From contig JADJTQ010000005.1 in NCBI GenBank assembly GCA_016711125.1, positions 372,001 through 436,000 of the forward strand: 64,000 nt of DNA, read 5' to 3'. The position numbers and the translations under genes are program-made. Positions 18,500 through 27,904 of the stretch are shown in pieces. The notes below the pieces were generated by a model. It did not search any database, was not told the origin of the DNA, and worked only from the letters and a program-made list of their open reading frames with translations. Origin of the DNA: Saprospiraceae bacterium (GTDB taxonomy: Bacteria > Bacteroidota > Bacteroidia > Chitinophagales > Saprospiraceae). Position 1 is the first letter of the stretch. Each line of letters starts with the position of its first letter.

Positions 18500-18989
18500 G
18501 TATACCAAAATTGAGTGCAGGTCCCTTAAAAATAACGAAAAAAATTTTTGGATTCAGGAATAATAGTTGATCGATTTCCCAAAGAATCAGAGAGGAGCGG
18601 TAATCCAGCAAAGTCTCTCTCTTTACTTTTGACAAATTTGCCTTTCGATTTCTGAGGTTTCTGTGTTTGGTTTTCTAAATCAACCAATAAAATGTCAGAT
18701 TTTATGATAACCCTCCTCAGATGTATTGAAAACTAGCTTAGCATTAGTGCTGGAGATGAGGATTAAAGTCTGTATCAATAGCTGGGAACATACCTAAATA
18801 GGTAGAGCAGGGATATGAGGAACTGTTAATCTCAGTTTTACCAGTTGATCAAGGATAAGAAGATTCGCATAATGAAGTTGTAAAATGCAATATATGAGAT
18901 AGATATACATCTATTAAAAAAATAGGTGTATGTTTTTTAGGGACCTTTGGATGATGATGGTATTAGAGGTAATTAAAACAAAAAAAATC
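18500..18989. other. Divergent intergenic region
   Basis: These 490 bases separate the minus-strand protease operon from the plus-strand lipoprotein gene, so both promoters should lie here. The region is AT-rich. I see no confident Bacteroidota promoter pair (TTTG with TAnnTTTG) and no gene. The one structured element is the inverted repeat at 18905-18938, described separately. Confidence 0.5.
18905..18938 (+). promoter_or_regulatory. Inverted repeat with T-tract in the leader of the lipoprotein gene
   Basis: ATACATCTATT and AATAGGTGTAT pair (10 of 11) around five A residues and are followed by GTTTTTT, the form of an intrinsic terminator. It lies about 50 bp upstream of the chosen lipoprotein start (18990), with no gene before it on the same strand. 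It could be a leader attenuator or an operator. The stem is AT-rich and would be weak. Confidence 0.45.
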
Positions 18990-20363
18990 ATGAAAACTGA
19001 AAATTTTAAATCAAAAAACCAGGAGTCAAATTTGAATGTCATTACCTGTGTACTGACATCGTTCACATCAGTCAGACAATTTATTCCAATTTATGGACTG
19101 TTAGTGGTCTTGTTTTTTCTGACAGCATGTGATCAAGACAAATATGAGGTTAATGACACTCCTGAAATGTTGAAAACCCTTGAGAAGATAGAAATTCTGA
19201 CCGGTGAAGAGATACCTGAATCATACCATGAAGAAGGTCTTCATGAGAAAGCCATGACTGAACTATCAGAAGAAAAATACAATGCAGTCAATTTGAGCGG
19301 TGAATTATCAATGACGGACCTGGAAGTGCATTCGAGGAGCAGACTTTGGTACCCGCTCTCTTGTGGCTACTATCACACCGGATCAACAGTTGGTGAGACG
19401 AGCAGCGCTACTTTTTATCCCGGGCCGGATCGGATTTACATACTTAGACTTCGGGAGGAAAAGGCGGTAGAGATAACTTTGTCGCATTTGAGCACTGATC
19501 ACGATCTGTTTGTGGCAAAGTTGGATACTGTTGGGTCAACCTTGAGAATTGGAGCTACATTAGCTACGAGTCTTCACTCCGGTACCGATTGGGAAAAAAT
19601 AAGCATCATTTTGCCTCCCGGAAACTATTTGGCGATTGCGGATGCATACATGGCAGCAGGTTCGTACCGGATGAGCTTTGCATGCTCTACCCCTTCTTAT
19701 ACTATGGCTTGTGAAAATTTTGATAACCTGACCGCTAGCTATACCAGTGGTATAAGCGATCAGTCTACCCTGTGGCGAAGTTGGTCAGTCTACTCTAACG
19801 ATGGCAAAGTACTTAATGAGAGCTATGAAAGACCAACCAACACAGTAGTTAAATTTGATCACAGTAGATTTGGTTATCAAAATGCAGTAAGAAGTTTTAC
19901 AAACTATCATATCATCGGTGGCTCCTTTGAAATTTCTTTTGATGCTTACGTGCCCGCTGGGAAAAGGGCAGAGTTTATTTCAGAAAAATTATCCCGATTC
20001 GGATCTGCCGGTGAACAAGGGTTTTATTTCAAACTGGACAATGGTCGAATCTATGTGAAACATGCGGGTAGAGGCACCTGGACCTCATATAGATATCCAA
20101 CCAATCGCTGGTTTAAAGTGACGATGATTGTTGCTCTTGCTGAAGATCGAATCCATATAAGATTTGATGACAATCTGATGGTAACTGTTAGCGGTTCAAA
20201 AACCATAAACTCTTCGACTCGGTCGATCCGGGCACTTTGGGGGCTTGATTTTTATACCACGAGTACAAACAGTTTATTTAACATTGATAACTTCTGCGTG
20301 AGTCGTTACTCGCGATCAGGATATTTGATCGGAGCGGATGAGATGATTGATCTGTCTAATTGA
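18990..20363 (+). CDS. Lipoprotein with pre-peptidase-like and LamG-like domains
   Basis: The start chosen is ATG 18990 (MKTENFKSK); an upstream ATG at 18930 lies inside a hairpin. The hydrophobic stretch IYGLLVVLFFLTAC ends in a lipobox Cys. Residues about 130-225 (DRIYILRLREEKAVEITLSH, DHDLFVAKLDTVGS, LPPGNYLAIADAYMAAGSY) match the pre-peptidase C-terminal (PPC) beta-sandwich. The rest (FEISFDAYVPAGKRAEFIS, GFYFKLDNGRIYVKHAG, WFKVTMIVALAEDRIHIRFD) resembles a LamG/concanavalin fold. No protease domain is present, so a surface binding role is inferred. It is transcribed away from the caspase operon and ends in a strong terminator. Confidence 0.75.
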   Translation: MKTENFKSKNQESNLNVITCVLTSFTSVRQFIPIYGLLVVLFFLTACDQDKYEVNDTPEMLKTLEKIEILTGEEIPESYHEEGLHEKAMTELSEEKYNAVNLSGELSMTDLEVHSRSRLWYPLSCGYYHTGSTVGETSSATFYPGPDRIYILRLREEKAVEITLSHLSTDHDLFVAKLDTVGSTLRIGATLATSLHSGTDWEKISIILPPGNYLAIADAYMAAGSYRMSFACSTPSYTMACENFDNLTASYTSGISDQSTLWRSWSVYSNDGKVLNESYERPTNTVVKFDHSRFGYQNAVRSFTNYHIIGGSFEISFDAYVPAGKRAEFISEKLSRFGSAGEQGFYFKLDNGRIYVKHAGRGTWTSYRYPTNRWFKVTMIVALAEDRIHIRFDDNLMVTVSGSKTINSSTRSIRALWGLDFYTTSTNSLFNIDNFCVSRYSRSGYLIGADEMIDLSN

Positions 20364-20411
20364 CGATTGACAGCAAAAACGATCTGATTAAAAAATTAAG
20401 GAACATTGTTA

Positions 20412-20442
20412 AAACCGGGGTGTCATTACCTCGGTTTTTTTT
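20412..20442 (+). terminator. Intrinsic terminator after the lipoprotein gene
   Basis: AAACCGGGGT pairs with ACCTCGGTTT (9 of 10) around TGTCATT-type loop bases and is followed by a run of eight T residues in total. It starts about 50 bp after the stop codon. This is the clearest rho-independent terminator in the window. Confidence 0.8.
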
Positions 20443-20577
20443 AGGTTGCTATATCTCAAACTTCCACTATATAGACCCAGATCATAGGGATCACCTTCTG
20501 GATTTGTTTTTGTTTTTGTTTGTGTTTTGTTTTTCGGAGGATTTTCGGGGGGCTTGTTTAAGGACACTTTAATAAAT

Positions 20578-21808
20578 CTAGCCGGCACAATTACAAGCTT
20601 TAATGTTCACCCGCAAAAGATAGACTCCGACTAAAACGGCCCCGATACCGCTTATAAAAAATAAAGTACCAGCACCAAACTGATACCAAAGCAGACCGGC
20701 AAACGAACTGGCTACCAATGCACAAATACTCTGCAGCCCTGTATAGGTTCCGATAGCGGTAGCTGTATTTTCCGAGCTGGCGATATTACTGATCCAAGCC
20801 TTGGCGATACCCTCTGTGGCTGCGGCATAGATACCGTAGAGAAAAAACAAAAAGAGAAAAACCGGGAGACTCCGAGCGATCCCCATGCCGGTGTAGACCA
20901 AGGCAAAAACAAAAATTCCTGTAATAAATATTTTTTTTAGGCCGACGCGATCTGCCAGAATGCCAATAGGGTAGGCAAATAAAGCAAAAATGAGGTTGTA
21001 AAAAATATAGATTCCGATTACATATGTGTCACTGAATCCGGCTTCTTTTATTTTAAGCAAGAGAAAAACATCCGAACTATTGATTAACGCAAACGCTAAT
21101 AATCCGATGACAAGTTTCCGGTAGTTCGATGGACTTTTTTTCCAGTATTTGAGAAAAGAAAATAGCTTAATTTTTCTGTGTAAATTGTTTTATTCTGGAC
21201 CTTTCTTTTAAAATAAATAATGAAAACACGGCAAGTACCCCGGGTATGAATGCGAGATAAAATAAAGTAGAATACTGCTGTGGATATATACTCAGAAACC
21301 AAATGGCCAATAGGGGGCCACCAACTGCTCCCAGGGTGTCCATAGACCGGTGCAGGCCAAAGACCCAGCCTTTGGTTTCGGGAGTAGCTTCATCGGATAG
21401 TAGAGCATCCCTTGCTCCTGTGCGAATACCTTTACCAATGCGATCCGTGGTACGTGCAAAAAAGATCCAAAGAGGATAAGTAAAAAGTGCCAGCATTGGC
21501 TTGGAGATGGCACTCAATGCATATCCTGTTTTGATAAATGGCAATCGCTTGCCCCAATGATCGGAGAGCTTTCCAAAATAGCCCTTGCTTAACCCGGCAA
21601 CAGCCTCAGCCACGCCTTCTAAAATACCGATCAGTAGGATCGAAAATCCAATTTCCTTCAGATAGATCGGCATGACAGGATAGAGCATTTCACTGGCCAG
21701 ATCGGTGAAGAAGCTGACAATGGAGAGGATCCAGACGGAATTACTGATTTTCTTCAAAAAGATGAATGATAAAAGTCCAAGATCTGCTTTTTTACGATAT
21801 GATAACAT
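20578..21808 (-). pseudogene. Major facilitator superfamily transporter (one frameshift)
   Basis: Twelve-span MFS type. The N-terminal half begins at ATG 21808 (NSVWILSIVSFFTDLASEM) and has the loop motif GYFGKLSDHWGKRLPF between spans 2 and 3, and DRIGKGIRTGARDALLS. The first frame ends at 21167 after QFTQKN. One base near the five-A run at about 21170-21180 moves the reading into KIKLFSFLKYWKKSPSNYRK, which joins without gap to the C-terminal half (GIYIFYNLIFALFAYPIGIL, then ADRVGLKKIF). The whole span gives about 410 residues, the normal size. The substrate is unknown. It is divergent from the radical SAM gene. Confidence 0.8.
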
Positions 21809-22146
21809 CTATTGTGAAACGGATCCATATCTAAATTCAGAATATCCAATAGCGATCAATTGGTCCACTCGATCAAACTGTATTGGTGACAAACATCACT
21901 TTAAACCTGTACTAGATTTATAAAAAGCTTCTTCCCGGCTTTTAAGAGGATAATGTTAGATTAAAAATGATTTCTTAATGGTCTTTTTTCACTTTTTTAG
22001 TACTTTCACTAAAGTACAAACGCCAATCTATTTCTTGATCATTTAGTTATTTCCTTAGGGGTCAGATCTACTTTGCCCTTTTTCGAAGGTGTCATTTTTC
22101 TCAGGAAATCTAAACTTGTTGGCGGTTTGACAGAGAGATTGTATTT
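21809..22146. other. Divergent intergenic region, MFS / radical SAM
   Basis: These 338 bases separate two divergent genes. The region is AT-rich and must contain both promoters, but I see no convincing promoter, riboswitch or RNA gene. A short inverted similarity (AAAAAGTGAAAAAAGACC versus nearby ACTTTTTTAGT) is too weak to call. Confidence 0.4.
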
Positions 22147-23679
22147 ATGCGAAAATTGAAGATTGGAATAATCGACCTGATACACAAAAGTGTTTCGAAG
22201 ACCCTTTGGGCACGGATCATGCATGCCAATTTGGCGAGCATTATGCCAACGGTGATAGCCTACTGGTGTGAACAAGAAGGACATGAAGTGAGGTTTATTA
22301 CTTTTACAGGTTTGGAAGACATTTCGAAGGAACTACCCAAGGATGTGGATTTAGTTTTTATTTGTGCTTTCACCCAGGCGGCTCAATTGGCATATGCTAT
22401 AAGCAACCAAATGCGCCAAAGGAATATTGTAACAGCACTGGGTGGCCCTCATGCCCGTTGTTATCCTTATGATGCAAGCAAGTATTTTGACTATGTCTTC
22501 GGGTTTACGAATAGAGAACTGTTACAGGAAGTTCTGGAAGATTGTACGCAGCACCGTCCCCTTGGAAAGTATTTGAGTGGCAGTTCGCAGCCCGGTGACC
22601 TACCTGGAGTAAGGGATCGCTGGAAGTTTATAGAACCGACATTGAAAAAGGCCCCTTTTATTAAGATCGTTGGCATGCTTGGTAGTATGGGATGCCCTTA
22701 TACTTGCAGCTTCTGCATCGATTCGGATGTGGCTTATCAGACTATGGACTTTGATGTAATCAAAGATGACTTGCGTTTTCTTCTTACCAAATTCAAACGG
22801 CCCAAAGTGGCATGGCATGATCCTAATTTTGGTGTCCGGTTTGATGAGATTCTTCAGGTGATTGAAGATGCTATTCCTCCAAACAGTATAGATTTTATTG
22901 CTGAAAGTAGTATGTCATTTCTTTCTGAACCACATTTACAACGCCTGAAATCCAATGGCTTTAAAGCTTTGCTGCCAGGTATTGAATCATGGTTTGAACT
23001 TGGCAATAAAACCAGATCGGGAAGAAATCAGGGAGGAGAAAAGATGCATAAGGTTTCTCAACATGTGAATCTCATCATGGACTATATTCCCTATTTGCAG
23101 GCAAATTTTGTCTTCGGACTAGACAGCGATGAGGGTCCTGAGACATTTGAATTGACCAAAAAGTTTATCGATCTTTCACCAGCTGCATTTCCCGGGTTTT
23201 CTCTGTTGACCTCGTTTGGACGGGCAGCACCGCTTAACTTCCAGTATTACCAGGAAGGACGTCTTTTGCCTTTCCCCTTTCATACGTTGAATAACCATAT
23301 GGCCATGAATGTAAGGCCTAAGAATTATTCATGGCCTCAGTTTTATGATTATTTGATTGATGTGACAGAATACTCTTTTTCCGAGAGAGCCATGAGAAGA
23401 AGATTTAGTCACTCGACAACATATGTAACCCGATGGATGAACTTTATCCGGGCAGTTTCCAATGAGGGCTGGGGAAGAATCCGTTTATTTAAACAAATTC
23501 GCAAACTGCTCGATACTGACCGGCAGTTCCGCGAATATTTTGAAGGAGAAACTACCAAGCTACCCGCATTCTACCATGATCTCATAAGGAAAGATTTGGG
23601 ACCACTTTGGAAGTGTCTGCCTGAAGGGGCACTAAAGCATGATCTTAGTGCAGATCTAAGAGAAAAGGTACCAGTCTGA
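22147..23679 (+). CDS. B12-binding domain radical SAM protein
   Basis: A 510-residue intact protein. The N-terminal 140 residues look like a cobalamin-binding Rossmann domain (HEVRFITFTG, DLVFICAFTQAAQLAYAIS, IVTALGGPHARCYP, DYVFGF) without the full DxHxxG signature. The radical SAM core follows with the 4Fe-4S motif GCPYTCSFCID (CxxxCxxC) at about residue 185, then WHDPNFGVRFDEIL and LLPGIESWFELGNKTRSG. Family members methylate or rearrange small molecules, lipids or peptides; the substrate cannot be told here. It stands as a single gene with no biosynthetic cluster visible around it. Confidence 0.88.
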   Translation: MRKLKIGIIDLIHKSVSKTLWARIMHANLASIMPTVIAYWCEQEGHEVRFITFTGLEDISKELPKDVDLVFICAFTQAAQLAYAISNQMRQRNIVTALGGPHARCYPYDASKYFDYVFGFTNRELLQEVLEDCTQHRPLGKYLSGSSQPGDLPGVRDRWKFIEPTLKKAPFIKIVGMLGSMGCPYTCSFCIDSDVAYQTMDFDVIKDDLRFLLTKFKRPKVAWHDPNFGVRFDEILQVIEDAIPPNSIDFIAESSMSFLSEPHLQRLKSNGFKALLPGIESWFELGNKTRSGRNQGGEKMHKVSQHVNLIMDYIPYLQANFVFGLDSDEGPETFELTKKFIDLSPAAFPGFSLLTSFGRAAPLNFQYYQEGRLLPFPFHTLNNHMAMNVRPKNYSWPQFYDYLIDVTEYSFSERAMRRRFSHSTTYVTRWMNFIRAVSNEGWGRIRLFKQIRKLLDTDRQFREYFEGETTKLPAFYHDLIRKDLGPLWKCLPEGALKHDLSADLREKVPV

Positions 23680-23837
23680 CCTTTATGGTTATTTTTTGAC
23701 AAAGAATGTTAATCTTCAGGATAGATTGGGAGTCCATTCTTTTACACTCGAAAATGTTTAAAAAGAAGTTTGTGCTTGAACTTCGGATCGACTGTTTTGT
23801 TGGCAGTTTAGGACCGAGATAATATAATAATGTTAAT

Positions 23838-24528
23838 ATGCCAACCAAAATCGAACAGGATACCCTGAATTTTCTTCAAGAATTATCGGAAAACAACTAC
23901 CGGGAATGGTTTAATGAAAATAAAGACCGGTACCTGGTTGCTCACGAGAATATGATCTCATTTGCTGATGATCTACTGGCTAAAATGCAGAAACATGATT
24001 TTATTGAGACCATGTCCGGTAAAAGGTCGCTGATGCGGATCTATCGGGATACCCGCTTTACGAAGGATAAAACTCCTTACAAGGATCATTTTGGCGGAGG
24101 CTTTCGCCGGGCGACCAAAAAACTAAGGGGTGGATATTACTTCCAGATTGGACATAGTGAAGCGTTAGTTGCCGTGGCTTTTTTTTTCTCCCAATAGAGA
24201 GGACTTGCAGAGAATCAGAAAGGATATAGAACTTAATTACCGGGAATGGGAAGATGTGCTAGGTGAAAAGACTTTACGGAAAGTCTTTGGCGAGATGAAA
24301 GGAGCGAAACTGACATTGGCTCCTCGGGGCTTTGCGAACGAACATCCGGCCATTGAATTATTGAGATATAAGCAATTCTATTTTGAAAGAAGATTTTCAA
24401 GAAAAGAAATATTGAGTGAAAACTTGGTGGTTGAAATGAATAATTCATTTAAATGTCTACGGCCTTACTTTGATTTTATGAGTGACATACTCACCACAGA
24501 TGCAAATGGTGTATCGCTGGTAGATTAA
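23838..24528 (+). pseudogene. DUF2461 (TIGR02453) family protein, frameshifted at a T-run
   Basis: The first frame (ATG 23838) has the family N terminus FLQELSENNYREWFNENKDRY and RIYRDTRFTKDKTPYKDHFG, and GGYYFQIGHSEALVAV; it then reaches a run of nine T at about 24179-24187 and stops at 24197. The other frame continues FFSPNREDLQRIRKDIELNY and ends at 24528 (FDFMSDILTTDANG). Both parts join to the usual 225-230 residues. The family is common in Bacteroidota and of unknown function. A one-base homopolymer error is the simplest explanation. Confidence 0.85.
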
Positions 24529-24587
24529 ACCCACTATTTCCTGGTAGTTGCGTCGATTGTGCGGGGTGATTTTTATCTCACCTTAGT

Positions 24588-24776
24588 GGTTTTTGCGTAT
24601 TTATAGTGCGTCGATTTTAGATTATTTATCTTTCTTCGAAGTCGCAGAATGTCAGAGTCAGGGTGAGCCTCCGAACCCTGCTTTCTCTTGTTGAGTGAGA
24701 GAGAGGACGATCTACATCTTCCGGTTCTAGATAAAAATAGAAATTGTAGTTTACCCACTAAATATGAGCAAGAAAC
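24588..24776 (+). repeat. Dispersed palindromic repeat, copy 2 of 3 (189 bp)
   Basis: Same element as 2799-2986 (reverse) and 62372-62540. The ends are GGTTTTTGC and GCAAGAAAC, each one base from the other copies, with the inner block AGTGCGTCGATTTT versus GTTTACCCACTAAATATGAG. The centre holds TCTCTTGTTGAGTGAGAGAG, which can form a hairpin. Copies 1 and 2 share a segment (GTCAGAGTCAGGGTGAGC) that copy 3 lacks. It ends 14 bp before the larger mobile element at 24791. Confidence 0.8.
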
Positions 24777-24790
24777 ACTTTAGTAAAATA

Positions 24791-25348
24791 ACTCAAGTTT
24801 CTGTACCATATTTCTAATATTTATGTAGCTGTAATTTAAGTCGTAATCTATTGATAAAGAATCAATTATAAATTACACTTGATATCGTTTCTCTGATAAA
24901 ATAAATATCATCTCCAAAAGACCTTGGTTAGGAAAATTACTCTTGTTGTTCCAGGATTTATTTTGATACGATGACACTGGCTTAGTATGTGTAGGTGGGG
25001 GCCCACACTCAAGTTGGAGCGTAGGATTTTATACAGCGGATTAAGTCACAAGATCATTTTGATTCACTAATTTTTTTTCACAAATAGTTGATTATCCTTG
25101 GAAAAACCATAGAAAACGGTTCACTCACTTAGAGATTCACTGAATCTCTATTCCGCTAAAGTGGAAATCGTTCGGCGGAGAGACTCGGCCAAAGCCTATG
25201 GCGACGAGCCGACGGCAGTTTTCCCGCCCGAACGATCGTTCTGGTCGGGCGGGTGCTCCACTTTTTGCTGCCAAAAAGTGGAAAAAAATATTCTCTGTAC
25301 CATGGATTGGGGAAAGAAAATGTAGGCCACGAGTACCGAAACTTGAGT
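24791..25348. mobile_element. Non-autonomous transposable element (MITE-like), copy A, 558 bp
   Basis: The left end is ACTCAAGTTTCTGTACC; the right end GTACCGAAACTTGAGT is its inverted complement apart from one base near the middle. A direct 6-bp duplication AAAATA flanks it (24785-24790 and 25349-25354). No credible transposase gene lies inside. Internal hairpins include AGAGATTCA/TGAATCTCT, CACTTTTTGCTGCCAAAAAGTG and a GC palindrome CCCGCCCGA...TCGGGCGGG. A second copy with its own duplication lies at 50735-51355. It was probably mobilised in trans by a transposase not present here. Confidence 0.88.
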
Positions 25349-25503
25349 AAAATAATTAGAGAACGATTTGGAGTGCCTTCTCCCGAATATCAGCCCTTAA
25401 GGAAACTCCTGAGCTTAGAAGTGATAGGACAAGTTTGGATTTACGTGAACCATCTATTCATAAATTACGTTTCATAAATTATGAATCATAAATTGTGATA
25501 TCT

Positions 25504-26631
25504 ATGGAGAATCCGTTTGTTACCTACCATTATGCCGGTCCTGCCTATTTTTGCGATCGCGAGGCTGAGCTATCAAAACTAATTGAAGCTTTTGATAATC
25601 AGCGGTATCTATTGCTTCATTCGATGCGGCGAATCGGCAAGTCGGGACTTATCCATCATTTTCATCACACTTTGAAAAAACGGAAGAACGTTGTGACAAT
25701 CTATTGCGATATCCATAATACACGTTCTGATGAGGAGTTTATTGCTAAATTGATTATGAGTGCCGTAACCTCGGTTGAGAAATCCAAGAAAGGAATTGTA
25801 TCAAGAGTAGGTAATTTTTTTACGTAACTTAGACCCGTGATCAGTTTGGTTCCAGTGTCCAACCTTCCATTTATTAAAGTGCAAATTCAAAGCCGGCAGC
25901 AGGTGCAATCCTCCATGGATGTACTAATGAGCATGCTCGGGGATTTGAACAAGAAAGTACAGATCACGATCGACGAGTTTCAACAGATATCGAAATATGA
26001 AACCCCCAGTTCGATGGATGCCACCCTTCGGGGGTATTTGCAAAAGATACCCAACACCCAATTTATTTTTTCGGGCAGTCAACGACATTTACTTCTGGAA
26101 TTGTTCACCGATGCTAAGAAGCCCTTTTTTAGCTCAGTCGATCATCTGGCCCTTCAGCTTCTGGATCCTCAGGTATATGCCGATTTCATTTTGAAACACT
26201 TTTCACAGGCTGGACAAAAGATCAGCCTGGAAGCGATTGAAGAAATTCTGAATTGGACCCGTGGTCACACGTATCATACCCAATACTTCTGTAATCTCCT
26301 TTTTTCTAAAAGGAGCCAGGAAATAGGTTTGCAAGAGATCGCAAGAATTAAATCCGAAGTGCTTTACACCTACGAGCAAAGCTATTTACAACTCCAGGCG
26401 GTACTCAGCAAGAATCAATGGAAGTGTTTGCGAGGAATCGCTCATGAGCAGAGTGTAGAAAGTGTCACTAACAAGGATTTTCTCCATAAATTCGGACTTG
26501 CTCAATCATCAGCACATCAGGCGGTTAATGTTCTCCTGGACAAGGAATTGATTTATGAACAACGTGAGCGAGATGGCACTCAACTATTTATCTACGATCC
26601 CTTCTTCTCACGATGGCTTGAGGAAGGATAG
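25504..26631 (+). pseudogene. AAA ATPase (archaeal-type ATPase family), one internal stop
   Basis: The start chosen is ATG 25504 (MENPFVTYHYAGPAYFCDRE); a GTG at 25495 is in frame. The P-loop region reads LLLHSMRRIGKSGLIHHF, a degenerate Walker A of this family, and Walker B is VQITIDEFQQI, with sensor IFSGSQRH after it. A winged-helix part ends the protein (NKDFLHKFGLAQSSAHQAVN). TAA at 25825-25827 interrupts the frame just before LRPVIS, a conserved block; both sides are in the same frame, so one substitution accounts for it. These ATPases are common in Bacteroidota; their role is unknown, though some are linked to toxin-like or defence functions. Confidence 0.78.
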
Positions 26632-26736
26632 GATCGAATGAATGAGATGCCGGGTCAACCAAGAATACGGTACTGACTCCGGTTTGAATACCTGCGACTT
26701 CTGAGAAGTATATCTTCAAGTTCAATACCTATCGCC

Positions 26737-27552
26737 TTAATTCTTGACACAGCGTACACTCATGCCACGAAGTTTGGAGATTGAAGTAAATAGCCCCATT
26801 GAACTTGCGGAAGTTAATACTGCGGCAAACAGGGGATTGACAGAAGGAGTAGATGACCACAGGTAAGCCAGACTCTTAAAATCCTGAGCCGAACCCGTCT
26901 CGTGCCAACGACCTGCTCCTCGGGCAGTGAAGCCACTATTATTGCAGCCTTGATTGTCTGGAAACCAGTGCGTAAAACCCGTTTCCTTGACTGATAGGCC
27001 GGCAACTTCTGTCCCTCCCAGAAAATCAATCAGTAACTGCCAATCGACATTGTCAGGGACACGCCATCCGGTTGGACATAATTTGCCGGTTTCCACGCAA
27101 TGAAAATTATATAGACCACCATAAGTCTGGAAGTTGGAGGTTTGATCATTCGGATAATGTAAAGTGCCCGTGGCTCCAAAATTGATGATAATCATACCAT
27201 TTTGAATCTGCATCGGGTCTCCGTCATTATAACGGGTGACCCGGAGATTTTCGGCCATCCAAATCTGGCTGCCAATCGAAACTGTAGGGTAAGTGTTACC
27301 GCTATAATCGGTGACTTGTCCGGTAATTTTGAAAGATCCCAGGGTCACCCAGGTGAATCCGTTCCAACCTTCAAAGCTCGTACCGGTAAACCGTATGGTA
27401 CCTGGATCTGGATTTGTCGCGGTTGTGTTTCCGATTTTAATTCCTCCACCCACCTCCAGCAATAATTCTTGAGTGTTAGCTGTCGATGGCAACACAGTCA
27501 AAGAGACAAAGATCAAATGGAGTGGTATAAGCTTTTTACTCGTTAAGGACAT
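26737..27552 (-). CDS. Exported FISUMP-domain protein (Fibrobacter major paralogous domain)
   Basis: A 271-residue protein with a signal peptide (LIPLHLIFVSLTVLPSTANT). A head of Bacteroidota surface proteins follows (LLEVGGGIKIGNTTATNPDPG, split here as read, then GTIRFTGTSFEGWNG). The FISUMP domain covers about 85-270: VSIGSQIWMAENLRVTRYND, GGLYNFHCVETGKLCPTGWR, VPDNVDWQLLIDFLGG, YLWSSTPS and a terminal RGMSVRCVKN. Such domains are repeated in Fibrobacter and Bacteroidota cell-surface proteins; the role is unknown. The frame is intact, and it converges with the ATPase gene. Confidence 0.85.
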   Translation of the reverse strand: MSLTSKKLIPLHLIFVSLTVLPSTANTQELLLEVGGGIKIGNTTATNPDPGTIRFTGTSFEGWNGFTWVTLGSFKITGQVTDYSGNTYPTVSIGSQIWMAENLRVTRYNDGDPMQIQNGMIIINFGATGTLHYPNDQTSNFQTYGGLYNFHCVETGKLCPTGWRVPDNVDWQLLIDFLGGTEVAGLSVKETGFTHWFPDNQGCNNSGFTARGAGRWHETGSAQDFKSLAYLWSSTPSVNPLFAAVLTSASSMGLFTSISKLRGMSVRCVKN

Positions 27553-27904
27553 TTAATGGCTTTTTTTATCGTGAAGAAACTCTCAACAGGAATTTATTCA
27601 ATCATAGAAGCCAAATCTTAACACCAGCAGTAAATGTTTTAAGAGAAAAAGATTTACCCTGCCCATCTGGTTGGCAGACGAGTTGGAGGTGAATCGGGGA
27701 TTTTACCATCAGGCCACTTGGCACCTCCCTCCGGTCGGCTTGGCTCGAACGTATCGGAGACAAAGCCCTGATTCATGATCGCCACCTCCGCTTAGACAAC
27801 CACGAACAAAGAGATATGAGGAAATTGAAAAAATCTTCTGCACTTCGCGCCAGATTTCCGAACTTCACATGTGCCCGACACGTTAGCTGGAATAACAAAA
27901 CTAT
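27553..27904. other. Intergenic region, FISUMP / acyl-CoA synthetase
   Basis: This is a 352-bp divergent region without a gene. A stretch near 27848-27882 (CCAGATTTCCGAACTTCAC) recurs near 30819-30840 (CCAGGATTTCCGAACTTCAT), so the same intergenic sequence lies upstream of two different genes. I cannot tell whether it is a regulatory site or a repeat remnant. Confidence 0.4.

Noticed and set aside
20360..20572. 70-codon frame after the lipoprotein gene
   Set aside because: It spans the strong intrinsic terminator and reads low-complexity Phe/Leu from T-rich DNA.
25253..25477. 74-codon frame at the end of element A
   Set aside because: Most of it lies in the repeat and crosses its right end and target duplication, so it is not a gene.
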